A stretch of DNA of 64,000 nucleotides from Brachionus plicatilis (Eukaryota; Rotifera; Eurotatoria; Ploima; Brachionidae), in NCBI GenBank assembly GCA_010279815.1, contig QEOQ01000256.1, forward strand, positions 273,353 through 337,352, written 5' to 3'. The notes under the pieces were generated by a model. The model was not told the DNA's origin and did no database searches. It saw only the letters and a list, made by a program, of their open reading frames with translations. Below, piece after piece: positions 10,575 through 21,773 of this stretch. Position 1 is the stretch's first letter. The number at the start of each line of letters is the position of its first letter. The translations under genes were made by a program, and so were the position numbers.

Positions 10575-11290
10575 TCAGAAACTGCATCATATTTCAAGCG
10601 TGAGAGCCAACTTTCAGCATCACTGTTGGTTCTTGGAATATTGTTTTTAACACGCCCAAATAGATTCCAAAGTTCCATTTCAAAACGCGGCTTTCCACCA
10701 GCCCGTCCAATATAATTTTTTTCAAAATAATTCAAGATAGTCGAAAAACTGTTACTTGAATTTTGTTTAATATAATCTTGAGATAAATGAACGTCTGATA
10801 TTAGAATAAAGACTAACGCTTGAAGTCGTCGAAAACTTAGCCTTAACTTATCATCAAACCAGTTTTTAACAAGACCAGTTTTCTGAATTTTACGCCATAT
10901 AGATTGACACAAGTGTAAATAACATGCATTTACTTTACATTTGAATATTAACTTGATTGCAATTATTGGAGCTATCTCAGAGTCGACATTCATTGAATTG
11001 GGAACACTTACTCCAAGTCCTAAAACTGCTCGAAACAATTTTTTATAAGTTGTTTGATTTTAATTAGTAGCAAAGCCTACAACATTGGAAGAGCAGTTTC
11101 AATAATCATAATGTGTATTGAATATATCTATTTAAAGAAAGTTGGCGATATGTCAAACGTCCCATCAACATCCCAATCTTTGTATTGACTTAATAATCTC
11201 AGATTATCTTCTGTTTTGAATATTATAATCCAATTTTTATTTCAAGCTTCCCGAATCATAATAATAAAATTTCATGTCTTTACTAAAAAG
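10575..11290 (-). pseudogene. Second MULE transposase pseudogene, fused to an RT scrap
   Basis: Read on the minus strand, the MULE start motif VDGTFDISPTFF appears near 11155-11190, followed by a TAG. A separate frame then carries the C-terminal part (CQSIWRKIQKTGLVKNWF, FEMELWNLFGRVKNNIPRTN, SDAESW). The frame ends at a junction near 10575, beyond which 10510-10575 on the plus strand matches the RT pseudogene at 21217-21280 (GSILDYSFPFLNSFSE). At least one stop and one frameshift upstream (near 11250) inactivate it. Diverged from the copy at 8.4-9.7 kb. Confidence 0.8.
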
Positions 11291-12169
11291 TCTGGTATTA
11301 TCAATTGCTTTAAAGATAAGTAAAAATAATGACAAAATAAATGCGCTCGATTAAGAAGAGCTACAGGCATATACCAAGAATTTTTCGGCTAGAATATGTG
11401 GATGGCTTAAAGAACTTGACTTAACAACATTAGAAACTAAAAGATTTCGAGGTGTTCAAATCCAATTGTTCAAAATTTAAAAAGGTTTTGATATAATAAA
11501 TTGGTTTGATAGAGTAATATTTAAAAAAACGGGGTCATATTCAAAAGTGCCACAATTGAGATCACAAGAATTTGTAATAAAGAAACAATTGGTTGCAAAT
11601 TGGGTTGAACGTTACAATTTTCTAATTGTTCAACAGTTTCAAAATTCCGGAACCGCCAACCAAGCGAATTAAAAGTTGTAAATTCAAAAGATATTAATAG
11701 TTTAAAAAAAAACTTGAAAAAATAAATTTAGAAAGCTATTGAGCTCTACAGTGAGCTTTAAACTTCACTTGATGTGGATATCCACATGGTAGCTTTTTTT
11801 ATGATCAGAAAATCGTTAAATACTTATTTTCGTAGACAATTTTAGTGCTCATCAGCAACAAGAGCTTTCTAATTTTTAAATAGTCTGGAATAGACGGGCC
11901 AAAGGGTACTGATGTAAACACTGCATCTGGCAACGAGGATAAAAGCCCCAGAAGATCCAGTAATTTTCAAGTGCTTCTCGGGTGCAGTAATGTTTATAGT
12001 GCGTGCAACGGCAATGGTCACAATCGTCGACAGTTCCATAGCATCCGCTTTATAAAAGCGGGGGAAGATGTGATATAGCGACATCTTTGCCGATCGCACT
12101 TGAAAATTAATAACTTAGCAATGAGGGTTTTAGTTAAGAAGAAGTACGTTTAACGAGAAGATCGGATAG
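11291..12169. other. Unassigned DNA, partly less AT-rich
   Basis: 11860-12100 is noticeably richer in G and C than its surroundings and is probably transposon-derived, since it runs into the Tigger/pogo fragment at 12170, but I could not read a family motif in it. The minus-strand frame 11869-12099 is not recognised. Confidence 0.3.
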
Positions 12170-12450
12170 ACGGACTCAATGATACTAATGTAAACACAGA
12201 ATTCTTTACAGCAAACATGACATCAGTACTGCAGTCAATTGATCATGGTGTTATTGTGTCATTCAAAATGAAATACAGAAGTCTAATAACGCAAGAAAAA
12301 TCGAATCAATCGTATACAGTTCGACTTTAAAACAAATCGATGTTTTGGATGCAAATTTTAAATTAAAATCAGTTTGGGACAAATAGATTTGTCTCCATTA
12401 TCAGCATGTTATAGAAAAGGAGGATTCATACAATCATCTAATTGTAATTT
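12170..12450 (+). pseudogene. Tigger/pogo (CENP-B-like DDE) transposase fragment
   Basis: In successive frames the sequence reads FFTANMTSVLQSIDHGVIVS, then KQIDVLDANFKLKSVWDK and CYRKGGF. These correspond to the conserved Tigger/pogo order: the TSLLQP-D-GVI block, the AWDSV block and the CFRKAGF block. Stops and at least two frameshifts separate them. Only the C-terminal catalytic part is present. It is inactive. Confidence 0.75.
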
Positions 12451-13169
12451 CTTGGATTTAATTGAAAATAGTCAGTTTGTGACTCTTGTAATGAATTTTT
12501 TATTTTGTCAATTGAAAATTTTAAAAATAAACCTCCTGCTTAATTGTTCAATTTTTTTTTCCATCATCGTTTTTCATTGTAGATTCAATGTAACTAATCT
12601 CATATAAAGAATGACATTTTTTAAGTCCCGATCATTCGTAATAGCGTAAGTGCACTGCAATTGCTATCATTCTATTAGATAGTTTGCTAAACTACTCGAG
12701 GTAGCTATTCATAAATTTTTCAAGTTATTTTTTTTGTAATATTGAATTGAAATTTAAATGATTTCTATATAAAGGATTTTTAGCTTTATTCTGAACACAA
12801 AATTTAGATTCTTTTGTCCTAACAATTGAAACAACAAAATTAATTAAAGAATTTGTAAAAGCTTTAGTTACAAAACAAGATGAAAAATATATGTACAAAG
12901 TAGTTATAAATTAAATTATTAAAATAAAATTTAGTTTTTTTTACAAAATATACAGAATTATTCAAAACTTAATTATTTATTCAAAAAATATTGTTATTTT
13001 AGTTGTTGGTTGTTATAATAAGTTAATTATTTATTAAGATTGGAGGACCAGCCTTTTGATTAGCCTTGTAGTTGGATAAAAAAATTACAGGTTTAATAGC
13101 GTGAGCTATTAAAAAAAACAAAAAAGAACAAAGTTCTGTATTTCTTTTAATCAAAAAAACTAAAACTAA
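12451..13169. other. AT-rich spacer
   Basis: No gene seen. At 13147-13175 the phrase AAAACTA is repeated in tandem, next to the foldback repeat that follows. Confidence 0.4.
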
Positions 13170-13177
13170 AACTAAAA

Positions 13178-13690
13178 CTATTAAATCGAATAATTTTTTC
13201 TAGATGACTATAATACTTCTAATTTATCTCGAAATTAAAAGTTAGGAGAGCAAAAAATATAATTTATAAAATATTTTTTTATTTTTTATAATAATAATAA
13301 TAATAATATAAGTTTCATACTTCATATACTACATATACTACATCACCATTGCATTTTGAATTTTAGATTAATCTTTTTCATTTTTTTCTTTTTTTTTTCT
13401 TTTCTTCTCTTTCTTTTTTTTTTCTACTCGTTAGATTTTTAGACCGATCCAATCAAGCAAATTAACCAGATTAATCAAGCTTCATACAGATCCCAATCAA
13501 GGTAACTCAAATTCTCTAAGGAAATGATTTTATTAAAATATTTTTTATTTTGCTTTAAATCTCAAATTTTAAATCAATTAAAAAACCTTTTTTATTAAAA
13601 AATAATATTTTTTGCCTTCCTGAATTTTAATTTCGAGATAAATTAGAAGTATTATAGTCATCTAGAAAAAATTATTTGATTTAATAGTCG
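13178..13690. repeat. Foldback repeat with about 60-bp arms
   Basis: The arms share TCTAGATGACTATAATACTT (left) with its reverse complement (right, 13626-13690), extending through ATTAAATCGAATAA. The right side continues into 13690-13800, which repeats TCGAC/GTCGATT phrases, so a MULE-related non-autonomous element is possible. It lies just downstream of the protease gene's last exon. Confidence 0.7.
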
Positions 13691-13892
13691 ACTAAAATAA
13701 TAATCGACAAAAAAAATTAGTCGATTTAATAGTCTACTGAAAAAATTTAATCGATTTATTAAATTTGTCAATCGATTGGAGTCGATTACCAACACTTTAT
13801 TAAATTGAAAAAAATTAAATATTAATAAAAACCAATGTTTTACCAATCAATTATTTTATTCATAAAAATAAAAAATATAGTAAAGGCTAATC

Positions 13893-16800
13893 TCATGCAG
13901 AATTAATTTTGATCCAATTTAAAAAATGACTTATCCGAGTATATATTCTTTTAAAAAAGTTAGTTTAAATATCTTTTAATTTTAAATAATTTACCCTGGT
14001 TTGCCAACTAGACCGCAACCATGTCCATACGAAACTAAAAGAAAAGCTTAAAAATTTTGTCAATTAAAAAAAATAGACTTTTTATTACCTATACCTGCAG
14101 CTACATATTTTTGTTTATTATTTACTAAATCACTAACAAACAAGCTGTTACCTGAATCGCCTTGACAAGAATCTTTTCCACCATTTGTTTCGCCTGCACA
14201 TATTTGGCTACTCCAATTTTTTGGATAATAACTAATAACATTTGAACACAAATTCCCCTCGTAGACAGTTATTTTTACATTTCTGAGTTTACTTGATGTT
14301 TGTCCTCCATATGACAAAGCACCCCAACCCATAACCCAAGCTGGCACATCTTCTCTACTCGGATACTTTTCGTTTGTTTTTGGCAAACAAGCTGTCTGAA
14401 TACGCTCATTTAGCTCGATATATCTATCTAGTTTTAGAATAGCTATGTCATTTAATTCGTTTTGAGGGTTGTAATCTTGATGCTTAGAACAAAATTTAAA
14501 AATTAGGCGAAATTAAAAAAAATCTTATTCAAAAACATTTAAAATGTTTAATTAACATTATTTTTATTTAACTATTTATTCATTTTTTTAAATTTTCTTT
14601 TGTGTGCTTTGTATTCATTACCCAAAAGACATTTTTTGAAATAAGGCTCTGTAATATCGATACCCCAAATTTTGATTAAAAAACCCCAAAATATTAATTT
14701 AAAATATCTTTGATTTAATTTAAATAATTCTAATGTAACATGATTTACATGCAATGTAGATTTAGAAAATAAGAAAAAATTGAATAAACATTTTCTCAGT
14801 CCATTGATAATCGATTTTCAATTTAGTTAGCTGATTTTTTGTAAAGTTTTATTTTCATTTTATTACTAATTTGGAATTTTTTATTTGAATTTTTTTTTAA
14901 AATTTAATTGTGAATGCTAACACAAATACTTTTGAAATGAAAAATCTTAAAAAACTTTACAAAAAATAAGTTAATACATTTAAATATTAAAATCGATTAT
15001 CAATGGACTGAGAAAATGTTTATTCAATTTTTTCTTATTTTCTAAATCTACATTGCATGTAAATCATGTTACATTAGAATTATTTAAATTAAATCAAAGA
15101 TTTAGTTTAATATCTAAAGACAAACTTTTTGAATTGAAATGATATTTTGAATTGATCATCAACTTCAAGATGCCTTTATTTGACACTTAAAAAATCCTAT
15201 CTAAGAAATTGGAAATAATAAATGCTCCATTAATCAAAAATATCTAGTTCTGCAAGTATTCTAGTAAATAAATTTAACAAAAATAGTTGCAAAAAATCAA
15301 TAAATTTCAGAGCTAAAAAAGGTGGAACAATGGTTCAGTTTGTGTTTCAGACAATCAACATTTAAATCATTCAAACGATGGAAATTCTGCTGCTGTTCCT
15401 CTTCAGACAAAAAAAATTGTATTTTCGATCACTTGGACAGACCAAAAAGATTATTTACACAAGAAATGTTTTGTGAAAAATGGGGAGCTAAAATGACTAA
15501 GAGAAGATACTGAGCTTGTCCAAATAAATGTGGTAAAAATAATATTTTTTGTGGTAGAATTAAAAAAAAATTTCTTTTTAATACTTTTGGTATTTTTCTA
15601 ATTAATTTGGTGTCAATTTGAAAAAAAAATGCCAATTAATTTTTCTAATTTTATTTTCTTATTAATTGGTGTAATTCTAATAAAATTGGGGTAAAAAAAT
15701 TTAATTTTGGTGTATTTTTTTCAATATTTGGATAATATAAAATAAATAAGTCAATAAATAATAATAATAATTCAAGTGAAATTCATCAACTTTTTCTCTT
15801 TCTCTTCCCAACTTTTTTTTCAGGAAAAGAAAAAATATTAAGATGCGGTAAAACTTAAAAGTCAGAATCGTTAAAAGTCAAAGATTTTGACTTATAATTT
15901 TTTTTTTAGTCTTGACTTGGACTAGGCTGCCACAATAACTAGCTTGAACGACAAGAAACGTCAATCCATCAGTCAGAATCACGGCCACATGATTTTTTGC
16001 AGTTCCAGGTAGCTAATGTGGCGGCCTTCTAAATAACAACTCAAAATTTGGACTTAAAAAAAAGCTTTGGCCGGAACTATATAAAAAAAAATTAAAGTGT
16101 CAATGTGAAATTTTAGTACAAAAATTACAGTACCAAAAGCAAAAACGCTTTAATTTTTTTTTTTATTCTGCAAAAAAGTTTCTGTAAGCAGGGCAATATT
16201 GAACAAATTTGTGCAAAGGAATTTCAAGCTCTGCAAAAACTCTGCATTACTCTGTAAAATGCCCACCATTAAAAAATACTTGATTAAACTACGCAATAAA
16301 TTGCAGAGTTTTTTAAGAGCTTGGCTGGATTTTTTTCGTGCAAACTTTTAAAATATTGTACTCTTTAAATAAATATTTTTGCATAATTGGAAAAAAAATT
16401 ATAAAGTTTTTACTTTTTGAACTGCAATTTTTATACAAAAAAATTTTCAAAGTTTTGACTTATATTTCTAATTCTGGTTAAAATGGTGACAAATTTGAAT
16501 AAAAAACACCTAATAAATGTTATTTTTAAAAAATTATTTAATATATTGTAAGATTTGGATAATATTTCATGTGTTAACCGAGTGACAACTTTTGATAAGT
16601 GTTTTTTTTCCTCATTAACATTATATGTCTTAAATTCTTTTTAAATACTTGTATAAAATTAAGGTCCGGAGAATAAATAGCTTTATTTTGTTTGATATGT
16701 GCTTATCTTTATCAGGTTGAAAAATGACTTCAAAATAATCCTGGGGCAATTAGTGAGATTAAGTCAAATTTGAAATTTTATTTCGACCGATTTTTACCAT

Positions 16801-19220
16801 CAAAAAGTTTGATCCAAACAAACCTAATTAGACTGCTAACTTATGAGCTAAAGCATCTAAATAAAAAAAACATAACAGCTGTCAATAATCAAGTTGCTGA
16901 TCTTTAAGGTTTTGTGAAATTCAGTACAAAATGATAAAAAGAACAGAAAAAAAATGTGAAAAAATTGAATAACTTTTTTTCTAAAGGTTCAAACTTAATT
17001 CTGTAAATGCAACTTAGTGCAACATTCAAAGTTGCATCAAATATCAAGGTCTGCTAAATTTGCAGAGTTTAGCACAAATCAAATTTTGCAGAAATTTTGC
17101 AAATCATTAGCAGACTTTTACAATTGATGTAACTTAGAATGTTGCACTATTCTGCATTCATAGGATTAATTTTAAACTTTTAGTAAAAAAATTATTCAAT
17201 TTTTTTACACTTTATTTTACGTAAAATTAGTTTTAAAAAAATTTTTCGAAAAATTTCGCTAATTTATCAAATTTTTACAGTGTAAAAATTGGTTTAACTC
17301 AAAAAGGCCACAAAAAGAGCATTTTTTAAATTTTTACCTCAAAAAATAGTTCTTTACGTAATTTTATGTAAAATCTGGTAAATAATTTTTTGATACTTTG
17401 AAAAGGGAAAAATAATTTTGGAAAATTCTATTAAAAACGTTAAAAATGATCTTTCTTTAGTGTCTAACCAATTTTTACCAAAAAATTTGTTAATTTATGA
17501 AATTTTTCAAAATTAATATAATGTAAAATTACATAATTTTACCTCAGAACCATGTATGTTAGCAGCACTGTAAGAGCTTATATTTTTTTAAAGATTCGTT
17601 ATTGACGAAATGATCATTGAAGTGGAAAACTGCATAAACCGAATTTAGATAAGAAGGATGCCGTCTGAGAAATACAATGAAGAATGTGTAATTAAAAGAA
17701 CCAAGCAAGAAGTTTGCTTTATCGGAAATTTTTTTAATAAGTTTAAAGAGTTAATTTTTTTATTTAGAAAAAAGATCTCACAATAAATTATGGATCAATA
17801 TTTTTTTTTTAATAAAAAATAAAAATAAAAATTTTTTATTGTTTTTTCATTTTTTGAAGTCTTCTTTTATTTAGTAAAGAGTTGTGATGTTTCTGTCTTC
17901 AAACATTTTAGATTTATGACGTAATCATCCAAATTGAGTGACATGTCTTTAAAATAGAGTACTCTATTTTAGTGACACGCTGTTATAACATGTAAAAGAT
18001 TCTATAGTGACATGTCACTAAAAAATTTAATGAATTGTCAGTAAATTCGGATAATTACGTTATTTAAAACAAACACCTTTTAATGAAATAAAAAACTTTT
18101 CAGAAAAATGTTCAATATAGAATATTGAAAGAAAGAGTACCTTTTTTTTTAAATGTTTGTTTTTTTAAAACTGAAGAAATTTGAAATACATTTTGAAGAA
18201 CATCAAAACCCTATTTGAACTGATGGCAAAATCGAAAGATGGTTAAAAAAATTTTGATATTTCTATTAATCTAGACAACTAACTTGAATATCTTGTTGCA
18301 AAATTTTTATCTATAACTTAATAGATTTTTATAATTTTTTTAAAATTTTAAATGAATACAAAACATAAAAAATCAAATTTCAGAAAGCAAAGGTTTGGTG
18401 AATTTCGAATACAAATTGAACAAAAATTCATAATATTTTGATAAATTAAAATTTGTTCTTATTTTTCACCAAAAAAAATTTTTGAGTTTAAAAAAAAACG
18501 CTAAAAAAATAAAATATCAATTAGATTTAAATTGATTTAATTAACTAAAAAAAGGAAGATAAAAATTTTATTTTAAATTGAAAAGGTGCAACAAAGTATG
18601 TAGCACTTTGTTGCATAATTTTTTCTAATATTTTTTATTAACTTAAATTTTAATTTATCAAAAAATTATGAATTTTTTCTCAATTTGTATTTGAAATTCA
18701 GAATGCCGAAGCAAATCAAATAAAACTTTTGCTCCTTAAAATGTGAAATATTTTATTTCTTCCAGTATAAAGTAGGAAATCTCAAACCAAAATTTTAAAT
18801 AAAAATCTTTTTTTTAATTTATCATCAAAATTATTTTTCGAATAAAAAATAAAATTACTTTTATTATTCTCGCCACATTTACTTCGATTGCAGGCTTAAT
18901 ATTTTGTGTGAAATCAATCAAAGTTCTATCATGCAGTCCCAAATATACTTTGTACATTGATTCTTTGGTCGGAAAAAATTTATTTGGAACCACTTCAATC
19001 TGCTTATTTTGATAGTAAATTGTTTCAAAAATGCAATGACCAGCAGTAAGAATAGTCACACGGTCGATTAAAGTCCCTCCGCAAAAATAAACTGCTATTG
19101 CTGCATTTTCTTCGGTTCGATATTTAAAGTAAATTAATGCTGTCCAAGGCCAACTATTTGGGATCGCTTCTATTCCACCTACTATTTTTACATTTGGCTC
19201 TACAAAGCTTTTACCACATT
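13893..19220 (-). CDS. Trypsin-like serine protease (S1A), multi-exon, 5' exon not found
   Basis: Exons by splice signals and phase: 19220-18859, 14482-14089, 14034-13995, 13947-13893. Introns are 4376, 54 and 47 bp. The product is about 283 residues of a secreted S1A protease. It has the activation site VGGIEAIPNSWPW (KIVGG), catalytic His in LTAGHC, Asp in NDIAILKL, Ser in SCQGDSGNS, and the tail GIYTRISHFLNWI. Asp six residues before the Ser (KDSCQGDSG) predicts trypsin-like Lys/Arg specificity. The usual GDSGGP is GDSGNS, a departure right after the active serine. The exon at 19220 enters in phase from an upstream exon that should encode the signal peptide and was not identified. The 4.4-kb intron separates His from Asp and Ser and is filled with repeats, so RNA support is needed. 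Confidence 0.85.
14706..15101. repeat. Near-perfect 396-bp palindrome in the protease intron
   Basis: The left arm 14706-14817 is almost exactly the reverse complement of 14989-15101 (for example CATTGCATGTAAATCATG on the right). The inner part also pairs through TTTTTTGTAAAGTTTT. It is a foldback, MITE-like element with no coding capacity. Clear target duplications were not seen. Confidence 0.85.
15102..18399. other. Intron filler: repeat remnants
   Basis: Lies inside the long protease intron. 15120-15172 is one end of the GGCATCTTGAAGTT repeat family. 15840-16090 is an eroded copy of the foldback type at 28083 (shared phrases ACTTGGAC and GCGGCC...). 16190-16320 and 17000-17160 carry the CTCTGCAAAA motifs of foldback interiors. 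17250-17572 ends in AGCAGCACTG, the end of the CAGTGCTGCT family. The small frames in this region are not supported. Confidence 0.5.
18400..18701. repeat. Foldback repeat with central hairpin
   Basis: The left arm (from AATTTCGAATACAAATTG) pairs with the right arm ending CAATTTGTATTTGAAATTC. Between them TGCAACAAAGT...ACTTTGTTGCA forms a compact hairpin. It sits about 160 bp downstream of the first recognised protease exon, inside its intron. Confidence 0.65.
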
Positions 19221-20200
19221 CTAAAATTAAAAATTATTAAAATAGCTTTTAGATTATTAAACCTTGCATATTTCATTCCTATTAATTTAAAAATATTAAA
19301 AATTAACTAACTAGAACAAAAAAATAAAAATAAAAACAAAATTAGGTTCAAAAGCCTAATCTTGAGATATTTTATTAGGAATTTCTACAATTACAGACAT
19401 TTTTTTTAAATTAAAGAGTTATTTTAGAGATATTATTGTTTATTTATTTTATTTATTTCTTCAGAGTCAAAATTGAGCTTGAGCTCCTTCGGAATTAAAA
19501 ATAAAAAAAGATAAAAATAAAAATAAGAGTGTGTTCCGTTCAGATAAAATATGAGGACGTAGCCAATTCTTACAACACATATTCATGTGTAATTAGCCAT
19601 AGCTACGTCCACATAAAATATGTTTAATAAGCCAAAGTGACTAGAGACACATAAAATTTATCTAAAAAATTATACATTTGGATACTAAATTTTTGTATGA
19701 AACAATGACAGATAAAATTATCGTTTAGAAATTTTTATTTGAATTAATTAATATAATTTTTAAAATAAAATAATACAAAATAAAAAACTTAAAAAATAAT
19801 AGCAAAAACCAGGAAAGTAAAGTATTTTTATGGATATTTAAAAGAAAATTACAAAACTAAGAAGTATTATTTTTTTTATCTATCATATATATATAAATAT
19901 GTAAGAAGCTCATCACTTTTCGTCAACAGATTTCTCTTTAACTATAAGTACAAAATTAACTATAGACCTAATTAACCATCAGTACAAAAATAAAATCTTT
20001 ATTCAGAATTTGAATGCACGAGAGAGCAATTTTTAAGTCAATTTATTAATTGAGTTGTTATAAAAATTAATCTTTTATCACTTATTTATTATTTTAGAGA
20101 GCTTGTTATTCTATTTATTTATGCGGAAGTAATTATTTCTTACTATACATATAATATGTGGAGGTAAATTGACTTTCTACGTTCAAATAAATATGTTTTT
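19221..20200. other. Region upstream of the protease exon
   Basis: Expected to contain the protease's first exon (signal peptide) and promoter on the minus strand, but no start codon joins in phase to the 19220 exon by an obvious donor. Otherwise AT-rich without recognisable genes. Confidence 0.35.
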
Positions 20201-21290
20201 CAAGACATGAAACACCTTTTCTTTTTAATTCAAAAAATTGTGGAATCATTTAATAGAAAAAAAAGAGTTTGCAGCCTTTTTTTTGATATTTCTAAAGCCT
20301 TTGATAGGGTTTGGCATGAAGGTTTGTGATGAGGACATCACTGTGTATGTACTCGGTTCGCTGTGCAGTTGCATGCACTCGTCTGAATCAGTAGACGATG
20401 TGCATGTTGAGCGCAAGCGAGACCGTGCATACACTCGTTCCCTGCACACTGACATGTGCTCGTCTTAATGAATAGGCAAGCCACATGTTGTATAAATTGA
20501 AATGAATAAACATAGAACTTGATGAAAAGAAATTAAAGAAATTAAAGAAATAAAATATTGGTGAACCTTTGGTAGCTTTGGTTGTTCACTTTATTTTAAG
20601 GTTTACTTTTTAAATTGATTAAAATAAATCCACCTCATTACTTGACTATCTGGATTAGATCCTTTTTAGACTCTAGGACATTTAAGGTTAATGTGAATGA
20701 CCATCTGAGCGAAGAATATCAAATAACTGCAGGTGTTCCTCAAGGCTTAGTAATTAGTCCTCTTTTATTTAGTATATATATTAATGACATCCCCAAAAGA
20801 AACAAAACAAATAATGAATACTCTCTGCTTTTCGCATATGATCTAGTTACATTCTTCATTTATAACAAAAAGGGGAACCTAAGATTAATAAATAAGATTA
20901 ATAAAAAATAAGATTAATAAATACCTCAACGAACTAGAACAATGGCTTATTAAATGGAAAATGAAGATATCAGTTGAAAAATCGTGTTCAGTAGTCTTTA
21001 CTTGGTACAAAAAAGAGAGTGATAATAGAAAAATTTATGGAAACAGAATAGTGAGCCAAAAAGAAATCAAATTTCTTGGTATTAAATTTGATTCTAAGTT
21101 AAACTTTAATATACTGGTAGACGAAATTAAAGAACGCTGCAATTAAAGACTAAATATTATTAAGATATTGTCAAACAAAAAATGGGGTCTCAATCAAAAC
21201 CCACTAGGAAATTTATATAAATCTTTAGTCGGATCAATTTTAGACTATTCTTTTCCTTACTTAAATTCATTTTCAGAAAATAATATTTTT
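20201..21290 (+). pseudogene. Jockey-like reverse transcriptase, interrupted and decayed
   Basis: Begins in frame near 20201 (QDMKHLFFLIQKIVESF) with FFDISKAFDRVWHEG, the first catalytic Asp block. It is then interrupted by a 272-bp insertion and resumes LIKINPPHYL, GVPQG, YINDIP. The expected FADD box reads FAYDL, so a catalytic Asp is lost. A slippage expansion of AAGATTAATAAA near 20885-20915 breaks the frame. The thumb (KFLGIKFDSKLNF) and LDYSFPYLNSFSE follow. It encodes the polymerase of a non-LTR retrotransposon and is certainly inactive. Confidence 0.88.
20326..20597. repeat. 272-bp insertion inside the RT, with target duplication
   Basis: The RT frame expects GAAGGTTTACTTTTTAAA. Here it is split, and AAGGTTT stands on both sides (20319-20325 and 20598-20604). 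The insert starts GTGATGAGGACATCACTG, is richer in G and C than its surroundings, and has CAATAAA-like signals toward its end (GAATAAACATAG). It could be a solo LTR with a 4-5 bp duplication, or a small DNA element. The ends do not show a clean TG...CA, so the class is open. Confidence 0.6.
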
Positions 21291-21773
21291 ATTATACCCA
21301 AAAATCATTTTTATAATACCCAAAAATCATTTTTATAATACTCGACAATAATTTTTATGTTCCCAGTTTTTATTTCTTTTTCAATAAATTTGACAAAAAA
21401 TAAATACCCAAAAAATATTTTTTTTTAACACCCAAATAAGTAATATAAATACCCATTAAATAATAATCCAAATAAAAATTACTCAAAATTTAAATCAAAC
21501 AATATTAATGAATCAGACTTTAAAAACAGTATTATTTATTAGGCTTCAAACTTTATAATTCAATGACGTTTATTTTCACGTTCGAAGCCAAACTTCATCC
21601 TTTAAAATTTTAACAAAATATTTTTACGATGCCATTTAAAAAAAAATTAAAAATTAAAATCTGATAAAACCTTAATTTAACTTTCGAAGGTTTTGTTAAT
21701 CTTTTTACATTGCCTGACAACAAAAAACTAGTAAAATCCAAGAAACACATGTTTAAGTATGTTTGGAAAATTT
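21291..21773. other. AT-rich spacer with short tandem repeat
   Basis: Near 21290-21345 the unit AATACCCAAAAATCATTTTT is repeated in tandem with small changes. It may hold a further 3' exon of the minus-strand gene to its right, since that gene has a usable donor at 21782, but none is convincing. Confidence 0.35.

Noticed and set aside
20238..20468. Open frames on both strands over the 20.24-20.47 kb region
   Set aside because: They run across the border between RT remnant and insertion; length is due to the insert's higher GC, not to coding.
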